Below are positions 23,614 to 34,420 of a DNA stretch of 64,000 bases, piece after piece (the first letter of the stretch is position 1; every line of letters starts with the position of its first letter). Location: the NCBI GenBank assembly GCA_005784505.1, contig VCAZ01000006.1, positions 8,750,724-8,814,723 on the forward strand, written 5' to 3'. The DNA is from Bagarius yarrelli. Taxonomy: Eukaryota > Chordata > Actinopteri > Siluriformes > Sisoridae. The notes beneath the pieces were generated by a model. It saw only the letters and a list, made by a program, of their open reading frames with translations, did no database searches and was not told where the DNA came from. Position numbers and translations under genes: made by a program.

Positions 23614-24835
23614 CAAAAATATCAATCTTCTTGATTCTCTGATAAAACATCAAATAGGCAGGGGTGCTAACAGTCAGAAATTAAGGATGATTTTAAGGGC
23701 CCACACATATTGGGGGTCCCACAAGATCTGTGGTACTAGTAACAGTACTAGCAGTAATGCAAGAGTATGTTTGGTGCAGAATGGGTGTGGTAGGGGGGAC
23801 TCATATTCTTTCATAGGGCCCAAAAAGGTTAGTTTAACTTGTCTGCCTTCTTTCTATTTCCTGCCTACCTATTTCATGTCATTCATGGCTCATTTCTAAA
23901 GTATGTGAACGTAAGTTTTTTAAAGTAAAATTAGATGCATTAAAAATATAAAATAATATGAAAATGAAATATGAAAATACAAACATAGCATACACTGCAG
24001 ATAATAAACACTTTTTTTAATTGATAAACCAGTAATTACAATATTGACGGAAGAACAGCTCAAATTGTTTTTCTATATACAATTAAAAATGATATTTTCT
24101 AAGCCATCATTTAGTTGTGGTTATTGTGGATTGTTCTCAGTTTTAAAAATAAATTCTATTTGAAAGCCCTTTGTTAAGTATATAGTACAACCAAACACAC
24201 ACGCGCACACACACACTATATATATATATATGCCCGATGAACATTTTTCTCAGTCTATAAATATCATAAAATAATTATTTCAGCTAATCCAAAAGCACAT
24301 ACAAGGTAACACCTTGCCGTAATCAGAAATAGTTGTCAACACTGTCGGAATAGATATGTGCTTGTCTGAAGTGTCACTCTTACACTACACACACATACTT
24401 ACACACATTCATCGAGATGGAAGACCATTTGCACAGTATAAGGTATAATTTATACACAGATATACATATCACACAACAACATTTGGTATGTTAAAGAAGC
24501 TTCACATATAAACTGTGGCACATTTTTCGTTTTGCCTATTCCAGTCCGGTCAGAGTGAGCGGTCAACCATGATACAGCGCCCCTAGAGCTGGAAAAAGGT
24601 TATAGTCTTTGCTCAACAGTAGCTGGATGAGCTGGGGCTTGAACAGCAGCTACTATTTTAGTATGTTATTAATAGCCTAATATTTTTGCCACATCTGTAA
24701 GTAATGCTTTATGTTGTAAAAATGAAAACAAGCTTGTATGAAATAAAGACTATCTGATGTAATACTTCATTAGAACAATGTATGGCTGTAATTATCAATC
24801 CGAAAACGATGGCTGTTTGTGCTATCATGACTCAT
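23614..24835. other. Intergenic with CA/TA repeat and SINE remnant
   Basis: A (CA)n(TA)n stretch lies at 24196-24232. A degraded SINE-like piece lies at about 24570-24660, with TTTGCTCAACAGTAGCTGG and GGGGCTTGAAC blocks. No gene. Confidence 0.45.
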
Positions 24836-25070
24836 AACACATAACTTTATGCAGCCCGCTCTCTTTGCTGGAGTTGTCCATGTGTGTGCTAGGCAGAAAA
24901 GGCTCATTCCCATGTTAGTAATCCTGCTGCTTGGTTAGGCACTGAGTGACTGGAAGCTGGAAGTAGGTTAATGGGGAGCTCAGCCCTGCCTTAGGCCATG
25001 CAGAAGTGCTCAGCCATGGCCGCACACTGTTGACTTTAATGGCCCATTAATATTGGGCTCTTTTAACACA
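24836..25070. promoter_or_regulatory. Candidate conserved non-coding element upstream of fgf8
   Basis: Sequence-complex 235-bp block ending TGGCCCATTAATATTGGGCT, a partly palindromic site around ATTAAT. It lies 2.2 kb before the fgf8 start. No coding potential. The enhancer role is inferred from composition and position. Confidence 0.35.
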
Positions 25071-25419
25071 AAACATGATACACACTTCAAAAAAAAGAAA
25101 GAAGAAAAAAACTTTTCACCGAAGAATGGCAGAATTAAAGGACAGCAGTGTGTCCGCCGCTTTTCTGTTTGCTTTTAAATGGCAATATGAGAGAGAAATT
25201 CACCAAAGATTCATACATCAAACATACTGGCCTCCTCCCCCAACTTACAAACATTTCACACCAACACTTTACAAGGTGCTGAACTCACATTCTTGCAACA
25301 GTACTACACAGTGTGGCTATAAGGGGCGAAAATGATTTACAGCAAATAGGCTAACTAAAATAAGACTAAGGTGCTGCCCTCTTGTGGCACCCCCACAATA
25401 TTGGTCAGCGTCATATAGA

Positions 25420-25420
<1 letters not shown>
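25071..25420. other. Intergenic, nothing recognised
   Basis: Lys-rich open frame at 25075-25335 reflects A-rich sequence. No domain seen. Confidence 0.4.

Positions 25421-25508
<88 letters not shown>
25421..25508. repeat. Compound (GACA)n(GATA)n microsatellite
   Basis: About 30 bases of GACA repeat run directly into about 58 bases of GATA repeat. The switch from C to T at one position suggests a single array that diverged in blocks. Confidence 0.97.
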
Positions 25509-26950
25509 ACTTACAAGTATTTTGTATCTAAATAATTTTTCATCACTTTTATTAATGTATTTACATAATATTCATCAATTTCATTAATTTAACCCTTCAT
25601 CATCAATAGTTCTCCATGTTATAAAGTACTCGGGCGTCGGCCGTACTTCTTTTGGGCGATTTAACGATCTTAATACCTGCTTTATAAGCGTTCAGAGAGC
25701 ACTAATTAATGACTGGCCATCAACTAGCCTAGTGGGTGTGGTGGAATTGTGTTATGGTAATTTCAAATAAAGTTGAAAGAGATGATTAATTTGGATGATT
25801 TACTTGAGTCATAGAATCACCTGAGTCCTTTAACCGGTTTACAACATTTACTAGCGGGCTAAAAAAGGTAGTTTTAATATAAGCGATATATAAACACCGT
25901 TAACTACGGTAAGTTAATTGTTTTATTTTTATAATCTCCAGTTTAGGAATTTGCCGCTATTCGTACAGCAGGAGAAAAAGTGTGTCGTAGCCTACTTGAC
26001 GGAGTAAAGAAGTCTCCTATTAAAGAAACACTAATCGTCTGTAATCCTTTTAATGTCTCACACTTCTCTTTGACAATACACAAGTCTGGACGAAGAGAGT
26101 TGTGGCGCTGCACAATAGCCTCGGTTTCAGCAGCCAAATCCCAATTAACAAAGTTAAACTTGCTCCTCTCCTTGTTACTGAGAGGCTGTCTTACAACTCA
26201 CTCTGCTGTATTCAACTGGGTGTCCAGTAAATTCTGACTGTTTGCTGGTTTAATCACCTACTTTAAAAATGTTTATTTTAACAAGGAGTGGGTTAAAGTT
26301 TTAGTAAAATACACGCATGTTGCTTTTCCTCAGTCAATTCAACATGTGAGGATTTAGTCAATGTGTCCAGCATTTATCGCAAACGGACGCACAAATGCCT
26401 TTACGCGCTCTGGGCCTTCACAGCCCTTTTTAGTGTTCATCCTCAGCTCAGGTGAAGTATAGTTTAAATTTAGGGGGAAGGGAGGGGGTGAAGGGGGACG
26501 CTTTTGTTCTACTGAAAAAGGGGGCTTGTTCCTCCAGGACCAACCTACCACTTTAACCGCGGCTGTAAAGCGCGAACAGGGTTGACATTGGAGCCTGCAT
26601 GGGAATGGGAGAAGAGGAGGGGATAAGAGAGGCTGCTCAGTCCAGCAGCACCGTAACCCTGAAGAGACATCATCATTATCATCAGCCTCAACCATCATCA
26701 TCATTCTCATCCTCAGCAGCAGCAGTACTGCAGAATGCATCGTCTTGATTCCACACACTGACACCTTAAACGGAGTTGTGTCCACAGAAGGGACATCCGA
26801 CTGGGAAAAAACGTCAGTAGAATCTTCGCTGGAAATACACGCAGCCACGACTATTGTGCTGTCATTTTTATAATGGACAACATGGCTCAACGCGTTCTTT
26901 AAGTAATTTTTACTTGAATCATCATACATACGTTTTGTATCAAGCTTAAC
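25509..26950. other. fgf8 upstream flank
   Basis: Promoter-distal flank. CpGs are more frequent than elsewhere, notably at 25630-25700 and 26560-26580. A CATCAT/CAGCAG-rich patch lies at 26660-26725. A minus-strand open frame at 26354-26929 shows no domain. Some of this is probably fgf8 promoter or conserved flank; no element can be fixed. Confidence 0.4.
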
Positions 26951-27290
26951 GGACCTGATTGTTTTTTTTTTAAGTGCACTTAAGCAAACGTTTCGTAGTA
27001 AGCAGAAAATTGGCCGCTGTTAGTTCGGGCTCGGCTCAAAGCTATAATATTCCGGCTGCGTCGTTTTTTGTGTCTGCTGGGGCGTCCTTCATATTTCGGA
27101 TTTTCCCCTTTGCTCCTGGACAGAATTCTACTGTTCGCATCCTCGTCCTGTCATTCATCGTTTGGATGTCCAAGAATATCAGCATTTTCAGGGAAAGGAC
27201 ATTGTCCATTTCCACTCGGAGACCCTGAAGTGTTATCTCTTCAAATCTGACTCTAATTTGGTCCACTAACTTTTATCTACGAGGTCAACA
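26951..27290 (+). promoter_or_regulatory. fgf8: fgf8 5' leader / proximal promoter region
   Basis: The sequence just before the fgf8 ATG. The transcription start is not visible. A 20-codon upstream frame starts at ATG 27166 in weak context and stops at TGA 27226-27228, 62 bases before the main start. No convincing TATA box. Confidence 0.4.
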
Positions 27291-27322
27291 ATGAGATTAA
27301 TTCCATCACGATTAAGTTATCT
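27291..27322 (+). CDS. fgf8a: fgf8 coding exon 1 (signal peptide start)
   Basis: Encodes MRLIPSRLSY plus two bases of Leu11. Donor GTAAGT at 27323. Only 32 coding bases. Corresponds to mammalian exon 1A. Confidence 0.93.
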
Positions 27323-28683
27323 GTAAGTACAAGTCCTTTCCCTTTCGTGCCTTAAAATAATGTATTATTGGTTTTTGTTTTTTCTTTGCATTTGTTTGCA
27401 TTAATGTGATATTTTATCTGTTTTCCTCTCCAGGTTCCTTCACCTCTTTGCGTTTTGCTACTATGCTCAGGTATGTGCACCATTTCAATTTTTTATTTCA
27501 AAATAGTAAAAAAAAAATTGTCTCGAGATAAAAATTAATCAAACACGAATTTACGTAGGATAATTAGCAGAATTAGAAAAAAAAATATATTAAGAAACCC
27601 AGACACATTTTTTAAAGACCATGCATCAGCTATCTTAAAACAGTGTGTCAGCGCAAAACCTGTGCGTAAATGTGTTTGGTCGTAAATTAAATCTGCGCTG
27701 AGAAATAGAACAGAAGTGATATCGGGTGTTTAATCGTTTTGATTAATCGGATGTATATGGACGTGAGCAGGTTTATTCGGAATCAACACAGCATGTCCAG
27801 GCGCAGAGCGCACAGTCCAGAAGCTTAAATCCCGGTTAAAGTTTACACACTTCTGAGCTCCGTTTAATCAACTTCTCAGGAAAATAACCAACAAAAACCT
27901 AATAAGAATATTAGATCTTCTGTATACTTTGCTATTTTGTATTTTACTGCATTTTAGCGCAAACATGTTGCGTTAATTTTCTAATTGTGGCTCGCTTTAA
28001 AAATATAAATACTGATGCTTTATTTATGTCATGAAATATCTGTCACTGGACTGCTGTATCTAATACTTTTAATGCTCACGTAATTTATAGGCCTCTGTCA
28101 AGATTTTAATGAGGCAATTCTGCAGATATTGATTATGTCGTACTTAATTTCTGACAGGTAACCATTCAGTCCCCGCCTAATTTTACACAGCATGTGAATG
28201 AGCAGAGTAGGGTGACGGACCGGGTCAGCCGCAGACTCATCCGGACATACCAGCTTTACAGCAGAACCAGCGGCAAGCATGTGCAGGTCCTGGCAAATAA
28301 AAAAATCAACGCGATGGCCGAAGACGGAGACGTGCACGGTAAGAGCTTTAAATGAACACACACCCGATTTCTGTTTTATTTTATTGTCTCTTATTTTAAA
28401 GCTATTAGAAGTTATTGTCGTGGTTTCTTCCATTTTTTTTAGTTAAGACGAATAGCGTATAGTGGCGAAAGAATTCGGGGCATTTACTGAGCTCTGGAGG
28501 CTTTTTTTCTGCAGAACAAAAAAATGTAAAAGGATTTAAGATGGTTTTGATGGTGACTCTCTAGAGAGGCGAGTGTGTCTGGAAGAACCATTAAAACTCA
28601 TCTCACTCTAACCTCCTGAACATTTTCTGAAAAACACTCTTTCTTTTGACTAAAAGAAGCCGAATTCTAATTTTTTGCTTGCG

Positions 28684-28722
<39 letters not shown>

Positions 28723-31136
28723 GATTGTTCCTTTTTTCACTTAAACAATTATTTTTTTGCAGACCAATTTACAAAATTAAGCATTACATTAATAAAAGGA
28801 AAAGAAAAATATAGATAAAGTTAGTATATAGGCCAGAAGAACAAGTTTCCCATAGACCTGAGCTCCAGTTTCAGCTTTCTAGTATGTGGTTTCAACACAT
28901 CCCAAAGCCTTGTAATTACCAGTCGTGTTGAGGTATTTTAGGAAGGCTGGCTCGGACCTGTGGTGACATCCGTGTCACCTGAGCATGTTGCACAGACAGC
29001 AGGGTTTTTAGCTCAGGCCAAAGTCTGACCACAGCTTGGGGCTTGTGGTCCACCAGCAGGTTCACTGACCCCCTCCATTTGAACCGTAACTCTTTATGAC
29101 CACCAAGTGCATAGGAAAATCAAAGATGCTTGCAAGTGCTAATCTTTGGCATATGTATCATGGAAGGGTGTCTTATTTTTAATTACAATTTTATTATTTC
29201 ATTTTATTGCATTTCCTGTAATAATTATGTACAATTGATATGTCATTTTTAATTGAAAGAAAAAAACCACTCATTATTAGAAAAATCAAACGGGTATATA
29301 TTTGAATGGTTTTAAATATTTTCACTAGGGCAGCTTTTTCTTGTGTAAAAGAATTGAGGTCCACCTGTTTTTATCATTTTAAAAGAATTTGGACTGGTAT
29401 AAATCCTAAGCAATGGCCCCCTATGGGTTTTGTGTGTATGCTTCTATGAGAGTCTGTGGATAAGAACTTATAGAATTGCCTTAACAGGAAAAAATGATGA
29501 ACTGTACGATTTGCAGTGTCTTCCACTAAATCCTATACATAGTTTCTGATCCGGAAATTATTTTTTGTTTCACAGCAAAACTCATTGTGGAGACAGACAC
29601 ATTCGGCAGTCGAGTTCGAATTAAAGGAGCCGAGACAGGATTCTACATCTGCATGAATAGGAGAGGAAAGTTGATTGGCAAGGTAAGAAGCAAAAGCACA
29701 CATTCCAGAAAAGCCTGCCACAGAGCTTGTTGTAACAGATTTGATGTCAACAGTTTTTGGATCAAATAAATAGTTTTTTGGGGATTAGTTCTGATGCTTG
29801 GATAAACAGGAAGCAAAATGTACAATCATGAGAAATATTAAATATTAAAACCACATCTTGTGAAGAGAAATCGATAGTTTCCACATTTTCCTTTTGTCTG
29901 GTAAATGCTTACAGTTTGCATCCAAGCTTGTCCTGGGTTGCAGTATGGGATATGAAGTGTAAGGAATAGGATCTTTCCTCCTTTTTTTAGCCGGGCACTC
30001 TTGTTCCAGGGTGGATTTGTGCCTCTTTCTTGCTGTGAATGGTAATAAAGTGGGATGGAGACTCGGCCCCCACCTCCTAGCACCCTACCAGGTGGACCAT
30101 CTGCTTGGCACCCCTGATCTTATGCTATCTGACATATTGGCTGCTCAACGACAGCCTGCATGAGATTTTATGTGTTGTTGTGTTTTATTGGTGGATATTG
30201 AATGTGAACATTTTTTATACTTTATATGGAGCTAATTTTAATAGATTTAATTTTTTGAGATAAAGTTTCGCTTGTTAGTTGCCACTTACATTATTTTCCA
30301 TATTTTAGAAGGCTTGAGTTAGGAAGCTATGGGGTAGGTGCTGAAATACATTTATTTATTTAATGTTAAAAATAATTAATTAAAGGTTTTGCTGTCAGAA
30401 AAGCTCAAATTGCAATTCATTATATTAAAACAACATTCAGAAACAATTCATGGATAAATGGGTACAGCATTTATATCTATAAAAAAGTTTAATAAGATAA
30501 ATGTTACAGTTATGAATTAAAAAAAACTTCTATGGAAATAATCGTTCTCTAAGAGTAAGTCTTAATGCATTGACCTGTGGGGAGTCCAAGGTGGATAAAA
30601 CGATTAATCTCAGAGGATGAATCTTTACTGGTGTTTACCAAAGGGGAAAAGTCATTGGTTACTGCTGTCATTTCTTTTTCTCTTGATCTTGAACTATAAT
30701 GACTAAAGCATATGCTGTATGCCGTGTGTGTGTGTGTGTGTGTGTGCGTGTGCTTGTACAGGTTCTTCAGTAAAACCTTTTGGCTGTTTTTTTTTTTTAA
30801 TTTCTTAAAATCATATGTTTAAAATGAATTGTATATCTGACTGTGTTTTTTTTTTTGCAGAAAAATGGTCAGGGGAAAGACTGCATTTTCACAGAGATAG
30901 TGCTGGAAAATAACTACACAGCTCTTCAGAATGTGAAGTATGAGGGCTGGTACATGGCATTTACACGCAAAGGAAGACCTCGCAAAGGCTCCAAAACTAG
31001 GCAACACCAACGGGAAGTCCACTTCATGAAGCGAATGCCCAAAGGACACCACAATGCAGATCACAGACCCTTTGATTTTATCAACTACCCTTTCAACAAA
31101 CGGACTAAACGCACCCGTTACTCGGGAGAGCGCTGA
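27291..31136 (+). CDS. fgf8a: Fibroblast growth factor 8, fgf8a type
   Basis: Secreted FGF8-subfamily ligand that binds c-type FGF receptors with heparan sulfate; a key patterning signal at the midbrain-hindbrain boundary, forebrain, somites, heart and limb/fin buds. Five coding exons (27291-27322, 27434-27470, 28158-28338, 29576-29682, 30861-31136) join to 210 residues, the length I know for fish Fgf8a. Signal peptide is residues 1-22 (start MRLIPSRLSYLF, hydrophobic LHLFAFCYYA). Beta-trefoil core about 48-175, with Cys109 and Cys127 placed for the family disulfide, sequons N31-F-T and N137-Y-T, and a basic C-tail (RKGRPRKGSKTRQ; end TKRTRYSGER). All introns are GT-AG and in frame. The start is fixed by family similarity. 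fgf8a rather than fgf8b/fgf17 is supported by the N-terminus and by fbxw4 next door. Confidence 0.97.
27323..28157 (+). other. fgf8 introns 1 and 2
   Basis: Intron 1 is 111 bp (27323-27433); intron 2 is 687 bp (27471-28157), interrupted by the 37-bp exon 2. Some CpG sites at 27650-27850. No other feature seen. Confidence 0.6.
27434..27470 (+). CDS. fgf8a: fgf8 coding exon 2 (37-bp exon, signal peptide core)
   Basis: Acceptor TCTCCAG. The first G completes Leu11, then FLHLFAFCYYAQ. Donor GTATGT at 27471. Preceded by an intron of only 111 bp. Corresponds to mammalian exon 1D. Confidence 0.93.
28158..28338 (+). CDS. fgf8a: fgf8 coding exon 3 with alternative acceptor
   Basis: The long form starts at GTAACC after CTGACAG and encodes VTIQSPPNFTQ and then HVNEQSRVTDR. 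An internal in-frame acceptor TTTTACACAG ends at 28190. Its use would remove 11 residues (24-34), giving the FGF8a-type isoform. Ends in a split Ala codon at donor GTAAGA. Confidence 0.95.
28339..29575 (+). other. fgf8 intron 3 with CA repeat and complex block
   Basis: 1237-bp intron. (CA)n at 28686-28721. A complex stretch at about 28850-29110, with GGTGACATCCGTGTCACC-like partial symmetry near 28960, could be an intronic enhancer. The rest is AT-rich. Confidence 0.45.
28686..28721. repeat. (CA)n microsatellite in fgf8 intron 3
   Basis: 36 bases of uninterrupted CA. Confidence 0.97.
29576..29682 (+). CDS. fgf8a: fgf8 coding exon 4 (FGF core)
   Basis: Residues 84-119: AKLIVETDTFGSRVRIKGAE then the GFYICMNRRGKLIGK block with Cys109. 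Acceptor TTTCACAG, donor GTAAGA. Phase 1 in, phase 0 out. Confidence 0.96.
29683..30860 (+). other. fgf8 intron 4
   Basis: 1178-bp intron, AT-rich, with a short (GT)n at 30724-30746. The stretch 29870-30170 is more complex. No coding exon seen. Confidence 0.5.
30861..31136 (+). CDS. fgf8a: fgf8 terminal coding exon
   Basis: Residues 120-210 after a T-rich tract and GCAG. Contains KDCIFTEIVLENNYTAL, the VKYEGWYMAFTRKG block and the basic tail. Stop TGA at 31134-31136. Confidence 0.97.
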   Translation, partial: KNGQGKDCIFTEIVLENNYTALQNVKYEGWYMAFTRKGRPRKGSKTRQHQREVHFMKRMPKGHHNADHRPFDFINYPFNKRTKRTRYSGER

Positions 31137-31940
31137 AGAGTAATGCAGGCGAATAAAGAGCAGGACAGTAAGTGAGAGAAAGGGGAACATCTCAGATAAT
31201 GAACAGAATCCTCTTATGGACTCATAAACTGATTTTTATACTGAGCATTAATATACCTAACATATAGTTTTTTAAAGAATTTTTCTAGAAAAGAAAAAAC
31301 ACACTCTGGAAAAAAAATACCTTGAAAAGCTCTATTTTTCTACTCCAGACTTTTAGTACTGACTTGTGTAAAATGTTAGAAAATTGAAGCACATGGCTTG
31401 AGATACATGTGAGATGTCAAAACTGGCATCTTTGTAGTGTGTGGACTTCACTGTCTTATTGTGTCATTGTTTTGTCAATTCTAGAGTAATTTTTACTCTT
31501 TATATTGCTGCTCATGGGGACTTGGAGGGCCTGAGAGAATGCACTGACAAAAAAAATGCTGTATTGAGTTACATGTACAGCCAAGGCACCTCTCGACCAC
31601 CCAGTGATAAGACACCCAGCTCATCTGAGTAACCTCTGTGGCTCTGGTTCTGGATCGTCCTTGAGATAAACACAGCTAAAGCAAACACAGCTTTAAATCC
31701 ATATAATTGTGGCAGCTACATTTTGATAATCAACACATTTCCTACTGTGGTTTAAACTGTTGAGCTGTTCAAAGTGTATAATTGCATTGTATGAAACGTA
31801 GGAAAAACGTTCTTTGTGGCATTGTGTCTGTCTGTTTTTATACATATATAAATCTATTTTTATTTGCGGATAAGTAAAATAATTTTAATGATGGAAATAT
31901 TTATTTAAAAATGTGTAATAAATTTACCTTAGGATACCAG
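31137..31940 (+). other. fgf8a: fgf8 3' UTR with poly(A) signal and AU-rich motif
   Basis: About 800 bases of leaderless 3' sequence to an AATAAA at 31917-31922. An AU-rich stretch AATATTTATTTAAA sits just before it (about 31896-31909), which could favour rapid mRNA decay, as expected for a morphogen message. The transcript end is inferred. Confidence 0.6.
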
Positions 31941-32689
31941 CACCTGGTTCATTTTTTTCATTCTGGTCATTTTTTAAAATTCATTTGAACTTTGTTCACC
32001 TCATATTTATCTTAACTTGTTTAGGGATCTTGTTTAGGGAAATGTGTCCCTAAAACCATTTTAGTGGAGTTTACAATGACTAGTTAGTTAAAAAAGGTTA
32101 AACTAAAGATGTAGATTAACTGCATAAACTCAGGATGTGTTGTTATGTATATTCTTCTCTCTTAAACTTAGACATTCAGCAATTAGCAATTAATGACCAA
32201 TAACTAATAGTTTATGCACAATTTGACTAAATAAATAACTTAATAATGATCCATAAATATATAATATACACTTTCCTTCACAGATATAATTATACAAATC
32301 TACTGTGGTTTATTCTTAAATAAACCACACAAACAATGACAGGTATCAACAACTTATGTAGTTAAATTATAATAAATACACAACCCTCTGCTTGTTAGTC
32401 AGTGGAGTCAGAGATGAACGGACAATGTAAAGGCATCTCCCCCCAGTGTGTTTCGAGTGTCTCAGCACAGGTCAACAGCTCAGTAGGACTGACTCTCCAG
32501 GGGTCCTTGTGCTGTTTGGCCTCTCCTTTGGTTGAACCGGACATGCTGCAGTTCCCCAACTCTGGCTTCTAGCCATCAGACAGGTGTTTTTCTTTAATCT
32601 TAGACATTTAACACCCTGTAGCTTAATCTAATTTGAAGAGTCTACATTTTGTTCTGGGAGGTTATGCGTATTTGCAGACAGGGTATTGA

Positions 32690-32890
32690 GAAGTGAATGA
32701 GAAGCAGTGAATGAGAATTAAGATGAAGGGCAAATGTTACTATTGACCGAGATGAGTGGAGCTTACGATCATTAATGGCTGCTCTATCGATCTCACTTCA
32801 TCAAAGCTTGATATTTATGAGTTATATAGGCATCAAGAGAACGTACGCACATAAATCCCATAATTATAAATCACCACAGCATTGATTTAA
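32690..32890. promoter_or_regulatory. Candidate downstream enhancer block
   Basis: Compact complex block with GATCATTAATGGC (homeodomain-like ATTAAT) and CATCAAAGCTTGAT (TCF/LEF-like CATCAAAG) between fgf8 and fbxw4. Motifs were spotted by eye; function is inferred. Confidence 0.3.
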
Positions 32891-34079
32891 TTTCACTCTT
32901 ATAGTTAAACACAATATAACGGCGCTTTATTACATTAGGACCTTCTAGATGATGTCGATATTATTCTTATTAATAATGCACAAAACTGATTAGGAATAGA
33001 GAATCAATGTATGGGAATATGATGTGCATTTATTAAGGTCTATTACTAAAACCTAGTTTTATGGTGTAGTTTACCATGTGGTCTGCCTCATGTTATGCTA
33101 GTAGCTGACCCAGGGTGCAAGGGTCAAACCTGTGGAAAGGCCAGTAGCTCAGCAGGGCTCAGCGTTTTCTAAGTTTCTACAGAGGCTGCTGCACTTTAGA
33201 CACACTCCAATATACTCAGCGTTAGTTCGCCCCATTTGCAGGGACATTTATTGACCTCCAGTCAACTCCAGTCTTTAGAATTATTACATATTGAAGCATT
33301 AATTTCCAGCCATAAATATCTCTGTATGATGTTTATAACATTAGGTGAAAGATGCAAAATTGAAAAAGAACACAAAAATTATAAAGAAGAAGAAGCAGGC
33401 ATTTTTTTATGGAGTGAAAAAGTATAGAATTGTGTTAAGCATTTATTTGGTATGTTTCAGTAAGAAATAAAAAAGGAAGTTTTTAAGCTCCCTGTAGTTT
33501 TCGCATTTTAGATGATCACTACTGATTAACAGGGCTTGAAGAGTTGCCACAGTTCTCCTGTGTTATCTTGCTTGGCTTTCCCCTTAAATTTGTCTCAGTA
33601 ACCATAAAATTGTAGAAAACCAGAGGGATCCAGCAGGTTGTGGGAAAAATCACACCTTCTGTGTAGCTTGTGATGCCATGCAAATGAGGGGCAATTCCCT
33701 TGAAAAAGAGGGGACGAAAAACTGCTTTCATCCATTTTATTGAGCTTCAACCGTCATCCTTAAACCCAGATAAACAAACAGAGCTACCTTCTTAATTTGC
33801 TTAGGGAGCAATTTAGACTTGTACAATGCCCCCTGCTGAATCTGTACAATACCAGGGTAAGAGAATGAGATGACTCAAACCTTTAGGCAGTCTGAATTCA
33901 CATTCTTATTAACCCTAGCCATAAAACCATTCCTGCAAACGGGAGCTCAAGTAACAGAACATAAATTGAAAATATATGGATATGTATCCGATTATTGAGC
34001 TTAAGGGGATCTTAAGATGTATTTACAAAAAGGTTTTTTAGTCTAAACTAAGACTAACACCTTAGTAGCTAAGTGCACA

Positions 34080-34420
34080 ACTAGCTTACAGCCAAACCGA
34101 AAGACATAATTGAAATGCAAACATCGATCAAAGGGAGAGATGAGTCCCGACAGTTTAATTGTTTATAAATGGGACTTACGGAAGACCTGTTGACTTTTCC
34201 AATTGGATCTGTAATCTTTGTTTGCTCATGCATTTCTAAGGCTGATTGTTAGAACGTTCGAAACAATTACAAGCTAAATGTGTTTGCCAGCCTTAGAGAG
34301 TGCCCTGCACCCCTCAAAAGAGATCAAAAGAGTCACCCCCTCCTTCTGTATTTCCTTTTACTTATGTCAATTCAGCTGGAAAGTCAGCCATACATGATTT
34401 TTTTTAGAAGTCTGAGTATT
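34080..34420. promoter_or_regulatory. Candidate downstream enhancer block
   Basis: Complex block with TTTAATTGTTTATAAATGGG (forkhead and homeodomain-like) and GAGATCAAAAGAGTC (TCF-like). It lies 2.5 kb before fbxw4. Inference from composition and position. Confidence 0.3.

Noticed and set aside
23333..23899. 188-codon open frame
   Set aside because: Driven by the CT repeat and poly(T); the flanking residues show no family.
26354..26929. 191-codon minus-strand open frame before fgf8
   Set aside because: Includes a low-complexity Met/Asp patch from CATCAT repeats and has no recognisable domain. Likely chance in the less AT-rich promoter flank.
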